Below are positions 1 to 7,599 of a stretch of 64,000 bases of DNA, in pieces. A program made the position numbers and the translations under genes. The stretch covers positions 1 through 64,000 of the forward strand of contig NZ_JACHJQ010000003.1 in assembly GCF_014203735.1 (NCBI RefSeq), read 5' to 3'. Source of the DNA: Actinophytocola algeriensis (GTDB lineage: Bacteria; Actinomycetota; Actinomycetes; Mycobacteriales; Pseudonocardiaceae). Position 1 is the first letter of the stretch; the number at the start of each line of letters is the position of its first letter. The notes under the pieces are model-generated. The model was not told where the DNA came from. It was given only the letters and a program-made list of their open reading frames with translations, and ran no database searches.

Positions 1-1
1 A

Positions 2-64
2 ACCGGCACCCACTACAACGAAACCACCGCCTGGTCACACCACACCAACAACATTGCGGCTTGA
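2..64 (+). CDS. possible C-terminal fragment of an unidentified protein
   Basis: An open frame enters from the left edge and stops at TGA 62-64. The 20 visible residues are rich in Thr, His and Asn and end in NNIAA. I cannot assign a family. The fragment would be convergent with the lasso cyclase gene that ends at 179. It may be the tail of a real gene or chance, because only 63 bases are visible. The stretch from 65 to 178 shows nothing recognisable. Confidence 0.25.
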   Translation, partial: TGTHYNETTAWSHHTNNIAA

Positions 65-178
65 CACACCAGCACCTGGGATGTCTTTCACGGCACACCA
101 GCCCCGTCCCGGCACGGGCGATCACCGTCGGCTGGCCGGACCCGCCGCAGGACCCGGCAAACGTTGGTGGACACAGCG

Positions 179-1297
179 CTAGCGGCGCTGGGCCAGCCAG
201 GCCTGTTGCAGTAGCGACATCGACGGCGCGTGCGGTGTGGGTGACAACCAGTTGTCGCGTAACGCTTCCGGGTTCACCAGGTCGGTGTCGACGCCGGTGC
301 CGTTCCACCTGCGGGCGAAGTCCCGGGTGTGGCGGGTGAAGACCGCGTTCGCGAACAGGGCCTTCGAGCGGCGTTCCAGTACTTCGCGGGGGAGGAGGTC
401 GCCGAACAGGGAGCGCATGGTCGCCGCTCTGCCGGTCCAGCCCAGGAATCCGCCTGCCGCGGCCACCGCAGCCACCATGGCGGGTTCCGCGAAGGCCTGT
501 ACGTACGTCACGTCCAGTTCCGCAGCCAGGGCCCGCACCGTCTCGTAGCCGATCCGCGCGCTGCGGCGAGTGGCGAACTGCCACGTGTTGCGGCCCGCGT
601 GCAGGGAGAACGCCGTCAGGTCTGCCGCGTCCTTGCGGGCCAGGTCGGCTTCCACGTCCGGGTGCAGCCACGGTCTCCGGTAGCGGTCCCGCAGCGCCGA
701 TCGTCTGCGCAGTGCCGCGGGGGCCAGTGCTTTCGGCACGTCCGCGTAGACCCGCGGGGAGGCTCGTCCCCTTGACTTCAGGATCTTTGTCAGTGGGGTC
801 ACGCGTTTCAGGCCGAACGCCTCGTCGCCGCCTTCGCCCGTGAGGAGGGTGCCACCCCGTGCCATCGACAGCATGCGGAGGGTCGGGGCGATGTTCGGGG
901 GCCAGATCAGGCCGTGGCGTCTCAGTATGGGGGTGGCCACCGGGCCCAGTGGGTCGTGCTCGTCGTGGACTGTCAGGACCACGCGGTGGGTCAGGCCGAG
1001 GTGGGTCAGTACCGCCTGTTGCCACTCCGACTCGTCGGTGTCGGCGGCGTCCGGGTAGGACAGTGTGATCGGGGTGGGCAGCGGGAGGCCTTCCCTGCGG
1101 GCCAGTGCCACCGCGGCTGCCAGCAGTACCGACGAGTCACGGCCGCCCGAGAACGCCACCAGGCACGGGGACTTCCGCAGGTGAGGTCGCAGCAGCTCGG
1201 CCAGGACCGTCCTCGGGGTGCCTGGCTCGGGCATGGGTAACGGCTCGTAGCCGTTCACCCAGCCTGCCGCCACCTCCAGCGGGTCCATTGTGTACAT
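179..1297 (-). CDS. lasso peptide macrolactam synthetase (C protein), asparagine-synthetase-like, short form
   Basis: This 372-residue protein is the synthetase half of an asparagine synthetase B. The ATP-pyrophosphatase loop SGGRDS lies at residues 50-55 and a GEGGDEAFG motif at about 154-162. In lasso pathways this enzyme adenylates an Asp/Glu side chain of the core and joins it to the free N-terminus. The ATG at 1297 follows AGGAG at a normal distance. It lies 55 nt downstream of the lasso precursor gene on the same strand, so the two are probably co-transcribed. Unlike the usual lasso cyclase of about 600 residues, there is no N-terminal glutaminase-like domain, and no room for one before the precursor. 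A primary-metabolism asparagine synthetase is unlikely given the neighbours. Confidence 0.88.
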   Translation of the reverse strand: MYTMDPLEVAAGWVNGYEPLPMPEPGTPRTVLAELLRPHLRKSPCLVAFSGGRDSSVLLAAAVALARREGLPLPTPITLSYPDAADTDESEWQQAVLTHLGLTHRVVLTVHDEHDPLGPVATPILRRHGLIWPPNIAPTLRMLSMARGGTLLTGEGGDEAFGLKRVTPLTKILKSRGRASPRVYADVPKALAPAALRRRSALRDRYRRPWLHPDVEADLARKDAADLTAFSLHAGRNTWQFATRRSARIGYETVRALAAELDVTYVQAFAEPAMVAAVAAAGGFLGWTGRAATMRSLFGDLLPREVLERRSKALFANAVFTRHTRDFARRWNGTGVDTDLVNPEALRDNWLSPTPHAPSMSLLQQAWLAQRR

Positions 1298-1352
1298 CGA
1301 GCTGCTCCTTCGAGTGGTGACGGGTCCGGCGCAGGACCCGTCACCAACCGGC

Positions 1353-1493
1353 TCACGAGTAGTCGTCGTTGTCGCCGAGGATCGGGAGGATCCACGTCAG
1401 GTTGTCGCTGGACTGTCCGAACAGGTTTGCCTGGGTCAGGTCCGACAACGTCCCCAGTGCGGTGATCTCCGGCGCTTCGTAAGGCTGGCGCAT
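1353..1493 (-). CDS. lasso peptide precursor (A peptide)
   Basis: This 46-residue ORF begins with ATG at 1493, preceded by AGGAGG. The leader (residues 1-21, from MRQPYEAPEI) carries the Y-x-x-P-x-(L/I)-x-x-x-G pattern as Tyr5, Pro8, Ile10 and Gly14. It has Thr20 at the -2 position that lasso proteases require. Cleavage after Gln21 gives a 25-residue core whose first nine residues are ANLFGQSSD. The only acid at positions 7-9 is Asp9, so the predicted ring joins Ala1 to Asp9. The tail continues through Trp13 and Pro16 and ends GDNDDYS. The acidic end with a final Ser resembles the kinase-modified lasso peptide paeninodin. The cyclase lies downstream, the exporter is divergent, and B1, B2 and a kinase lie a few kb away. 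Family assignment is strong; ring and phosphate are predictions. Confidence 0.9.
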   Translation of the reverse strand: MRQPYEAPEITALGTLSDLTQANLFGQSSDNLTWILPILGDNDDYS

Positions 1494-1597
1494 GCTTTCA
1501 CCTCCTCATGGTGTGACTGGTACGTCGTCGATCTCTGCGATTCATTACCTACCGGGACGGTCTGGTCGGTAACGAAAGCTGTACGTAATCGGACCTA
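1494..1597. promoter_or_regulatory. divergent promoter region between lasso precursor and exporter
   Basis: This 104-base gap separates the precursor (leftward) from the ABC exporter (rightward) and is visibly less GC-rich than its flanks. It must hold both promoters. The precursor has a strong AGGAGG ribosome site at its left end. The exporter has no clear ribosome site before ATG 1598, so it may be leaderless or start at ATG 1604. I could not fix -10/-35 boxes with confidence. Confidence 0.5.
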
Positions 1598-3349
1598 ATG
1601 AACATGCGCCGGTTGGTGAAGACCCCACGACTGATCGCCGCCGCCGCACGGGAGGTGCGGCGGGCCGACAGGGGTGGCACCCTGCTCGCGACCTTCTACC
1701 AGCTGCTGGGAGCCGTTGCGGCGCTTGGTGTTGTGGCGGCAGGGAAGTTGACCTTCGACGCTCTGCTCACGCCCGATCACGCGGCGGTCGGTCTCACCCC
1801 GGCTCTGTTGCTGCTGGCGCTCGCCACCGCCGTCTCCGGGTCCGTCGGTCCACTCCAGACACAGCAGCACCGCATCCTCGGCGAGCGGGTGTCACAGCGC
1901 GTGTGGGACCGGTTGCTCGACACCACCGCGCGTGCCGATCTCGTCACCTACGAGTCGACCGGTTTCGCCACGGCACTCGAACGGGTACGACAGCACGCAC
2001 TCACGCGACCCTTCGCCGTCACCGCCGCGTTGCTGGGGCTCACCGGGAGCCTTCTCGGGGTGACGGCCATGTCCGTCGTGCTACTGGCAGTTGAGCCGCT
2101 ACTCCTGCCGCTGCTGCTCGCCGCGGGGATTCCCGCTGTCCTGCTCGCACGGTGGGCCAGTCGTACCGAGTTCGCGTTCGCCCATCGGCTCACCGCCTTG
2201 TTCCGGCGGCGGCACTACCTCCAGGAGCTGCTCACCCAGCGGCCCTACGCGGCCGAGGTGCGCGCCTTCGACGCGACGGGCCCGCTGCGGGCCAGGCACG
2301 ACGCGCTCAACGCCGACGTGAACGCGGCCCTGAGCAAGCAGGTCCGGCGCAGGCAACTGATCGCCGCGCTCACGACGTTGGGGGTGGCGACCGCCCTGAC
2401 CGGCGCCCTGCTGGCGATTGTCCAACTGGTACAGACCGGGCGCATCGACCTCGCCGAGGCCGGGGCCGCCGCGATCGCCGTGCGCCTGCTCAGCGGGCAG
2501 CTTGGCACGTTGTTCGGAGCCATCGGCGGACTCCTCGAGTCGGCGCCGTTCCTCGCGGACCTGGAACGGTTCGTCGCGAGTGGACCCGAGGCCGGGCCTC
2601 GCGGACACAAGCACGACCTCGTCGACCGGGTGTCGTTGCGGGGTGCGCGGTTCAGCTACCCGGGACTGGAGCGGCCCGCGGTCGACGGTGTCGACCTGGA
2701 GATCCGCGCCGGTGAGGTCGTCGCGCTCGTCGGCGAGAACGGGTCCGGCAAGACGACCCTCGCCAAGATCGTCGCGGGACTGTACGAGCCCGACGACGGC
2801 GTGCGCCGCTGGGACGGGACCGCCATGCCAGCGCCCGACGTGCGTGCCTCCGTCACCGTGATCTTCCAGGACTTCGTGCGGTACCAGATGACCGTGCGCG
2901 ACAACATCGTCATCAGCGGCGACGGTGTCGACCCCGAGGCCGCCGCGCGGTCCGCCGGGCTGCTGCCGACCGTGCGCGGGTTGCCGGACGGCATGGACAC
3001 CATGCTCGGCCGCGATCTCGACGAGGGCGTCGACCTGTCCGGTGGGCAGTGGCAGCGGGTCGCGCTCGCCAGGGCGCTGCACCGGGACACGCCGCTGATC
3101 GTGCTGGACGAGCCCGCTGCCGCGCTGGACCCGCGTGCCGAGCACGAGCTGTTCACCAACGTGCGGGCCACGCTGGGCGGGCGAGCCGCTTTGTTGATCT
3201 CGCACCGGTTCTCGAGCACGCGGATGGCCGACCGGATCTACGTCATGGACGCGGGGCGGGTCGTGGAGTGCGGCACGCACGACGAGCTGATGGCCGCCGC
3301 CGGGCAGTATGCTGAGCTGTACCGGCTGCAGTCGGCGGCCTACCGCTGA
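1598..3349 (+). CDS. lasso peptide ABC exporter, fused permease/ATPase (D protein)
   Basis: This 583-residue half-transporter has an N-terminal membrane domain with about six hydrophobic segments (residues about 20-310). A C-terminal ABC ATPase follows, with Walker A GENGSGKTT near residue 380, signature LSGGQWQRVALARAL near 480 and Walker B LIVLDEP near 500. In lasso clusters the D protein exports the mature peptide and gives self-protection. It is transcribed divergently from the precursor, which supports that job. The start is ATG 1598 or 1604; neither has a good ribosome site. A general multidrug exporter would look the same, so the substrate is inferred from context. Confidence 0.85.
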   Translation: MNMRRLVKTPRLIAAAAREVRRADRGGTLLATFYQLLGAVAALGVVAAGKLTFDALLTPDHAAVGLTPALLLLALATAVSGSVGPLQTQQHRILGERVSQRVWDRLLDTTARADLVTYESTGFATALERVRQHALTRPFAVTAALLGLTGSLLGVTAMSVVLLAVEPLLLPLLLAAGIPAVLLARWASRTEFAFAHRLTALFRRRHYLQELLTQRPYAAEVRAFDATGPLRARHDALNADVNAALSKQVRRRQLIAALTTLGVATALTGALLAIVQLVQTGRIDLAEAGAAAIAVRLLSGQLGTLFGAIGGLLESAPFLADLERFVASGPEAGPRGHKHDLVDRVSLRGARFSYPGLERPAVDGVDLEIRAGEVVALVGENGSGKTTLAKIVAGLYEPDDGVRRWDGTAMPAPDVRASVTVIFQDFVRYQMTVRDNIVISGDGVDPEAAARSAGLLPTVRGLPDGMDTMLGRDLDEGVDLSGGQWQRVALARALHRDTPLIVLDEPAAALDPRAEHELFTNVRATLGGRAALLISHRFSSTRMADRIYVMDAGRVVECGTHDELMAAAGQYAELYRLQSAAYR

Positions 3350-3368
3350 TCGCCATGTGGGGGCACTG

Positions 3369-3743
3369 ATGCGCGTGACGATGGGGATCGCGGGGGGCCT
3401 CATCCTTTGTGTGATCGGCTACCTGGTGTATGCCGCCGTGGTGTTCTGGATCAAACAGCCGATGGGCGAGCCGGCCCCATCCGCGCCGTACACGGCGCGA
3501 ACGCTGGCAGGACGACTCGACTTCGCCATGACCGACCAGGAGATCACCGATGAGGCGGCCAAGCTGGAAGGGTCGATCGTCGAGCTCCACCGCAAGGCTG
3601 ACGAAACGGTCGTGCTCGTCCGGGTTCCCGCCGCAGAGCCCGGACCGACTTCGGACGCCTGCTATCGGTTCCGACTGCGAAACGGCGACGTCGGCCACCA
3701 TGTAACGGGATGCCCGGACACGCCACCGACCTCCTATCGCTGA
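3369..3743 (+). CDS. small single-pass membrane protein of unknown function
   Basis: This ORF of about 124 residues starts at ATG 3369, 19 nt after the exporter stop, and is probably co-transcribed with it. One hydrophobic segment near the N-terminus (residues about 5-27) is followed by a soluble, mostly extracytoplasmic domain with two Cys residues (DACYRF and VTGCPD). I do not recognise a family. Its position directly after the exporter suggests a role linked to export or immunity, but that is only a guess. Its 3' end overlaps the convergent small gene 3734-3907 by 10 nt. Confidence 0.65.
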   Translation: MRVTMGIAGGLILCVIGYLVYAAVVFWIKQPMGEPAPSAPYTARTLAGRLDFAMTDQEITDEAAKLEGSIVELHRKADETVVLVRVPAAEPGPTSDACYRFRLRNGDVGHHVTGCPDTPPTSYR

Positions 3744-3907
3744 CGTTCGATCGGTAGCCAGACCTCCAGGCACGGCCAGCCCACGCCGCACGCGAGGCAC
3801 AGGCCCGAGCGTTCGCCCGGGCGGTGTTCGCGGAGGGTGTGGACGAGGAGTTCGTACTGGGCGGTCGCTTCCAGGACGCCGGACTCACTCCGCCGATGCC
3901 TGCCCAC
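3734..3907 (-). CDS. small Cys-containing protein (57 aa)
   Basis: The frame from GTG 3907 to TAG 3734 encodes 57 residues and is too short for usual ORF cut-offs. It contains LCLACGVGWPCLEVW, a C-x2-C-x5-C cluster of the kind seen in many tiny actinobacterial proteins that accompany XRE/DUF397 regulators. The start overlaps the end of the 71-residue gene 3885-4100 by 23 nt, so the two look translationally coupled. The codon pattern and coupling support a real gene. Function is unknown; metal binding is possible. Confidence 0.6.
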   Translation of the reverse strand: MGRHRRSESGVLEATAQYELLVHTLREHRPGERSGLCLACGVGWPCLEVWLPIERQR

Positions 3908-4100
3908 GCTCGTCCATCTCCCCCAGGGCGGTCGCGCCGAAGCGCAGGAACTCGCGGAGCGCGGTGGCGTCGAAGACGAACTCGAACGGGTCGCGCAGGC
4001 CGCCGAAGGAGAACTCGACGGTGTCGCTGTCCACGACGTGGTAGCGCATGGGGCAGTGGTCTCGAATGGTGACGTAGGAATTCACGCTCAGGCCTGTCAT
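3885..4100 (-). CDS. conserved small protein next to XRE/DUF397 regulators (71 aa)
   Basis: This 71-residue protein starts with MTGLSVNSYV and contains an FSFGGLRDPFEFVFDATALREF segment split by no gaps. It has no membrane segment and looks like a small folded domain. It is divergent from the XRE regulator at 4160 and is followed by the coupled 57-residue Cys protein. Small proteins of this kind commonly flank XRE-DUF5753/DUF397 pairs in actinobacteria. I cannot assign a biochemical role. Confidence 0.65.
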   Translation of the reverse strand: MTGLSVNSYVTIRDHCPMRYHVVDSDTVEFSFGGLRDPFEFVFDATALREFLRFGATALGEMDERGQASAE

Positions 4101-4159
4101 GCGATCAGACGCTACGCTTCTTCGGGACCCAACAGATCGAATTGCCAGGGGTGACAGGA

Positions 4160-4984
4160 ATGAGTAGGAACGACCCGCGTGCGCGTGACCGCATCATCGG
4201 AGCAAAACTGCGGGCCATTCGCACGGACCGGGCGGATATTTCACTCGAACGTGCTGCCGAGATGGCCGGCTGGGCGCCCAGCCGGCTCAGCCGGACCGAG
4301 CGCGGACTGCGGCAGGTGACTATCGAGGAGGTGGCGACTCTCCTTACCGCATGGCGGATTCCTGTCAGAGAAAGGGAGGGGATGCTGGCAGACGTTCAGG
4401 CCGGATCCGGATCGGGGTGGTGGGATCGCTCGCTGCCGGGCGTTCCGAGCTACACGGGGGCGTTGGCGAGTTACGAGGCCGACGCGATTGAGTTGGTGAA
4501 CGTTGCCGTCGCGGTTACTCCGGGTCTGTTGCAAACCTATGAGACGGCGATCGCGGCAATGCGCGCCGACGGTGTTCCGGAGGAGGATATGGAGACGCGC
4601 TGGATGGTTCGCCTGCGGAGGCAGCAGATTCTCGGCACAGTCGAATATTCGGCCTACATCACCGAGTCGACGTTGCGGACGCCATTCGGCGGTCCGAAGG
4701 CGTCGCGGGACCAGTTGGAGCAACTTCTTGTCGCACAGGACAGGGGGATGGGGGTGCGGGTGATCCCCGCGCACCAGACGAAGGTCCTGCTTCTGCATTC
4801 GTGGATGTGGATGGCGTTCCCGAACACGAAGCCGGTAGTTCACGTCGAGCTGGCCTCGGGGGCGTTCTTCCTCCACGACGATGATGCGGCGCGCTACACG
4901 CAGATGTTGGATCGGCTGCGAAGGGTGGCCCTGTCGCGGGACGACAGCCGTATGCTGATCAGTGGTCTGATGAAGGAGTTGTGA
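4160..4984 (+). CDS. XRE-family regulator with DUF5753 domain
   Basis: This protein of about 274 residues has an N-terminal helix-turn-helix (residues about 8-70, containing SLERAAEMAGWAPSRLSRTE) followed by the DUF5753 domain typical of WhiJ-like actinobacterial regulators. ATG 4160 is chosen because an AGGGG site lies at good distance; TTG 4142 and GTG 4151 are longer options in frame. The stop is followed after 2 nt by a DUF397 gene, the usual partner. The pair sits between the two halves of the lasso cluster. It could control it, or it may be an unrelated regulator/toxin-antitoxin-like pair; published work on such pairs supports both kinds of role. Confidence 0.85.
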   Translation: MSRNDPRARDRIIGAKLRAIRTDRADISLERAAEMAGWAPSRLSRTERGLRQVTIEEVATLLTAWRIPVREREGMLADVQAGSGSGWWDRSLPGVPSYTGALASYEADAIELVNVAVAVTPGLLQTYETAIAAMRADGVPEEDMETRWMVRLRRQQILGTVEYSAYITESTLRTPFGGPKASRDQLEQLLVAQDRGMGVRVIPAHQTKVLLLHSWMWMAFPNTKPVVHVELASGAFFLHDDDAARYTQMLDRLRRVALSRDDSRMLISGLMKEL

Positions 4985-4986
4985 GC

Positions 4987-5142
4987 ATGTGGCGTAAGTC
5001 GAGCAAGAGCGACTCGGGTGGCCAGTGTGTTGAGGTTCGGTCGGATCTTGGGGCGTTGCGGGACAGCAAGCAGCCCGGCGGGCCTGCGCTGGTCACGCCG
5101 GAGTTAGGCGCTCTGATCAAGCGGTTGAAGAGCGGCCAGTAG
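4987..5142 (+). CDS. DUF397 domain protein
   Basis: This 51-residue ORF from ATG 4987 to TAG 5142 begins MWRKSSKSDSGGQCVEV, the DUF397 signature, and contains the typical LRDSKQPGGP segment. It follows the XRE regulator by 2 nt. DUF397 proteins act with their XRE partner, probably by direct binding. Its last 39 nt overlap the convergent end of the kinase gene (5104-6012), so the two transcripts are antisense to each other there. Confidence 0.85.
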   Translation: MWRKSSKSDSGGQCVEVRSDLGALRDSKQPGGPALVTPELGALIKRLKSGQ

Positions 5143-6012
5143 GTCCGCCAGCACGCCGTCCGCGAAGGGCGGGCCCCACGGGATCGCCGCTTCGAAGACC
5201 GGCACCCGCTCCACCAGGTCCCCCAGTCCCTGGAACGTCGTGGCCATCGACGCCGCGTCGCTCCAGCCCAGCACCCTCGGGTAGCGGCTCAGGCGCAGCA
5301 ACGCTTCCGCCGTGCCCAGGCGCCTCAACGCCACCTCCGTGACGTCTCGGCTTGGCCTTGGGACTACGCACGCTGCCAGCGGGAGCGGGGCGTCGACCAG
5401 CGCTGTCGGGCGTAGGGCCAGGCGGCCGTCGGCTGTCTCGTACGTGTCGCCGCTGGCGAGTTCGCGGGCGTTCTCGCGGAGGCGGTTCTCGGTGGCGCCC
5501 GGGTGGACCATTCCGCCGTCCACGCGCAGGAGGTCGTCGGAGACCAGGCTGCAGCCCAGGCCGCACAGGGCGGCGGCGAGGGTCGACTTGCCCATGCCCG
5601 ACGAGCCGACGAACGCCACCGCCGAGCCGCCGATGTCCACCGCGCTGGCGTGCAGGACCAGTGCGTGGTGGAGCATCAGGTGCACGGCCAGCACGGCACC
5701 GGAGATCAGGACCGGGAGCAGGCCTTCGTCGGCGCCCGGGTGCAGGTGCACCGTGACGTGTTCGAGCTTCGGGTCGCCCTCGAAGTCGCAGAGGCCCGGG
5801 TAGCGGAGGATCGTCCGGGGGCCTCTCGCGAGGGTGTAGAAGATCGTGCGGTCCGGGCGGGAGACCTCTGCCAGCCGCTCGCCTTGGGGACGCTCGTGCG
5901 GGACCTCCCGGTCCTCGCCTCGGCGCAGGACCAGGGTCGGGACGCCGCCGCCGGGTGGGAGCGGCAGGGGGATGTCGCTGGCGATGTGGAGGCCGTAGGC
6001 GTGGTAGTTCAT
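5104..6012 (-). CDS. HPr-kinase-like lasso peptide kinase
   Basis: This 302-residue protein resembles HPr kinase/phosphorylase. It has LHASAV at residues 120-125, a P-loop GSSGMGKS at 136-143 and an SDD metal-binding motif at 158-160. It lacks the N-terminal domain of true HPr kinases and the size fits lasso-associated kinases, which phosphorylate the C-terminal Ser of the precursor in paeninodin-type pathways. ATG 6012 overlaps the TGA of the B2 protease gene by 4 nt, which fixes the start and ties it to lasso maturation. The precursor here does end in Ser. Kinase family is clear; substrate is inferred. Confidence 0.85.
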   Translation of the reverse strand: MNYHAYGLHIASDIPLPLPPGGGVPTLVLRRGEDREVPHERPQGERLAEVSRPDRTIFYTLARGPRTILRYPGLCDFEGDPKLEHVTVHLHPGADEGLLPVLISGAVLAVHLMLHHALVLHASAVDIGGSAVAFVGSSGMGKSTLAAALCGLGCSLVSDDLLRVDGGMVHPGATENRLRENARELASGDTYETADGRLALRPTALVDAPLPLAACVVPRPSRDVTEVALRRLGTAEALLRLSRYPRVLGWSDAASMATTFQGLGDLVERVPVFEAAIPWGPPFADGVLADLLAALQPLDQSA

Positions 6013-6419
6013 GCCGTCCCCAGGGTCGCGTAGCGGGCCGACTCGGGGTCGAGGGTCCGGCCGTCGATCTCCAGCCAGGAGTGGGCCACGAACTCGCCGC
6101 TCTCGTCCCGGCGGACGCCGATGCGCAGCACCGGGCCCAGGTGGCGCAGGCGCCGGCCCAGGACCAGGCAGCGGCGCAGGCACGTGTTCCCCGGCGGCCA
6201 GTGGGCGACCGCGTACTGGCAGGCGTACACCGGGGTTCTGGTGGTGCGGGGCAGTACCGCGCGCTCGGTCGCCGGTGGGGCGGCGCTGCGGACGTCGCAG
6301 GCGATGCCGAGCAGGCGGCAGACCGCCGGGAGGTCGCTGCGGCGCAGACCCCGTTCGATGCGGGTCAGCCAGAACAACGCTCTCAGCAGCTCCAGTGCGA
6401 ACCGTGCCCGTCGCCTCAT
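6009..6419 (-). CDS. lasso peptide leader protease (B2, transglutaminase-like)
   Basis: This 136-residue protein has the lasso B2 fold motifs: Cys80 in PPGNTCLRRCLVL, His113 in AHSWLEIDG and Asp119 as the triad. It removes the leader after the -2 Thr site before ring closure. The ATG overlaps the B1 stop by 4 nt and the stop overlaps the kinase start by 4 nt, so the three genes are translationally coupled. Length matches the family. Confidence 0.9.
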   Translation of the reverse strand: MRRRARFALELLRALFWLTRIERGLRRSDLPAVCRLLGIACDVRSAAPPATERAVLPRTTRTPVYACQYAVAHWPPGNTCLRRCLVLGRRLRHLGPVLRIGVRRDESGEFVAHSWLEIDGRTLDPESARYATLGTA

Positions 6420-6667
6420 GCCAGCAGCCGCGCCTGGTGCAGCCGGTCGACGAACGCCAGCACGTCGCGGCGGGCGGTGGTCTCGTCGACCTCGTACTCG
6501 GCGACGACTGTCGTGACCAGGTCGTCGAGGGTGCGGTCCTCGCCCAGCAGCTCGAACACCCGGCTGCCGACGCCCGTGATGGCGAAATACTGGGAGTTGG
6601 GCAGGTCGAGGACGATCGTCTCGCCGCCGATGGTGCGTGCGGAGATGTCTGTGGTGCGCAGTCGCAT
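6416..6667 (-). CDS. lasso RiPP recognition element (B1, PqqD-like)
   Basis: This 83-residue winged-helix PqqD-like protein contains the segment VLDLPNSQYFAITGVGSRVF, typical of split lasso B1 proteins. It binds the precursor leader at the Y-x-x-P motif and delivers it to B2. It is the first gene of the leftward unit B1-B2-kinase. The promoter should lie in 6668-6818, shared with the divergent PAP2 gene. Confidence 0.9.
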   Translation of the reverse strand: MRLRTTDISARTIGGETIVLDLPNSQYFAITGVGSRVFELLGEDRTLDDLVTTVVAEYEVDETTARRDVLAFVDRLHQARLLA

Positions 6668-6818
6668 AGCGGTTTTCCCCTTCCGCGCTCCACTGTGGAT
6701 TCGGACCGGCGTGGCGGGTCGTTACCTGGTGCGAAACAATCGTGACCGCTTCGACGATTTCCCTTGCGTGCGGGTCGAATCAGGGGCGCGTGCGCGAGTC
6801 GGTCCGTCACTCGGCGTG

Positions 6819-7481
6819 ATGTCCGTGCTCGCGGCGATTGCCTTGGTGGTCATGGGTTTCGTGTTCGCCGGTCAGTCCGCGGGGGCGGCCGTCGACATCG
6901 GCGTGCGGGAGGAGTTGCGGCAGCTCGGGTCGACGTGGCGGCAGCTCGCGCTGGCCGTCGACTGGCTCGCCGAACCGGTGGGCGCCGTCGTCGTGCTCGG
7001 CACGTGCGTGCTCTTGTTCCTGCGTGCGCGCAACCGGTTCGCCGCGGTGCTGGTGGTGGTCGCGCCCGCCGCGGTCGTCGTGGTGACCACCGGCATGAAA
7101 CCGTTGACAGGACGGACGATCAACGACGGGTTCCTGGCGTTCCCCAGCGGGCACACGGCTTTCCTGGCCGCTGTCGCGCTGGTCGTGACACTGTCCGTGG
7201 CGCGGCGGCTCGTGGTGGTCATGGTGGTGACCCTGGCTGCCGGGCTGGCGATGGCGTGGGCGCAGGTGCTGCTCAACGCGCACTACCCGACCGACACGCT
7301 CGGCGGGTTCTGCGTCACGCTCGCCGTGGTGCCCGTCGTGGTGCTCGCCCTGGACAGGATTTGGACGGTCGCCAGCCGCGCTGCCCCTGCTGCGGCGGAC
7401 GACCGTCCTGACGGGAACCCTCTCCCTGCGCGCGGCGGCGCACCAGCCGTGCCGCCGTCACCGAGTGCTACCCACGACTGA
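6819..7481 (+). CDS. PAP2-family membrane phosphatase
   Basis: From ATG 6819 this is about 220 residues with five or six membrane segments and the PAP2 motifs: KPLTGR, PSGHTAF and HYPTDTLGG. Such enzymes dephosphorylate lipid phosphates, for example undecaprenyl pyrophosphate or phosphatidic acid derivatives. The start is uncertain, since in-frame GTG codons lie upstream to about 6730. It diverges from the lasso B1 gene. An envelope-lipid role is general for the family; a link to lasso immunity is speculative. Confidence 0.8.
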   Translation: MSVLAAIALVVMGFVFAGQSAGAAVDIGVREELRQLGSTWRQLALAVDWLAEPVGAVVVLGTCVLLFLRARNRFAAVLVVVAPAAVVVVTTGMKPLTGRTINDGFLAFPSGHTAFLAAVALVVTLSVARRLVVVMVVTLAAGLAMAWAQVLLNAHYPTDTLGGFCVTLAVVPVVVLALDRIWTVASRAAPAAADDRPDGNPLPARGGAPAVPPSPSATHD

Positions 7482-7599
7482 CCATGGGCGGTCTCGCCGT
7501 TGCCTGTGGAGCTGGGTGCTGACCCTCGGTGCCACGCTTGTTTCCCGCTGTGTCCACGGTAGGGCGAATCGTGCCTCGTGAATGAGACACGTTCGTACC

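Noticed and set aside
1-180. Insertion sequence end at the left edge
   Set aside because: Only 20 codons are visible and no inverted repeat or transposase motif can be shown.
179-1297. Reading the first gene as primary asparagine synthetase AsnB
   Set aside because: Too short, no glutaminase domain, and next to a lasso precursor with B1, B2 and an exporter in the cluster.
3544-3888. Minus-strand frame of 114 codons starting at GTG 3888
   Set aside because: Ser/Arg/Ala-rich shadow; a different frame here gives the more plausible 57-aa Cys protein.
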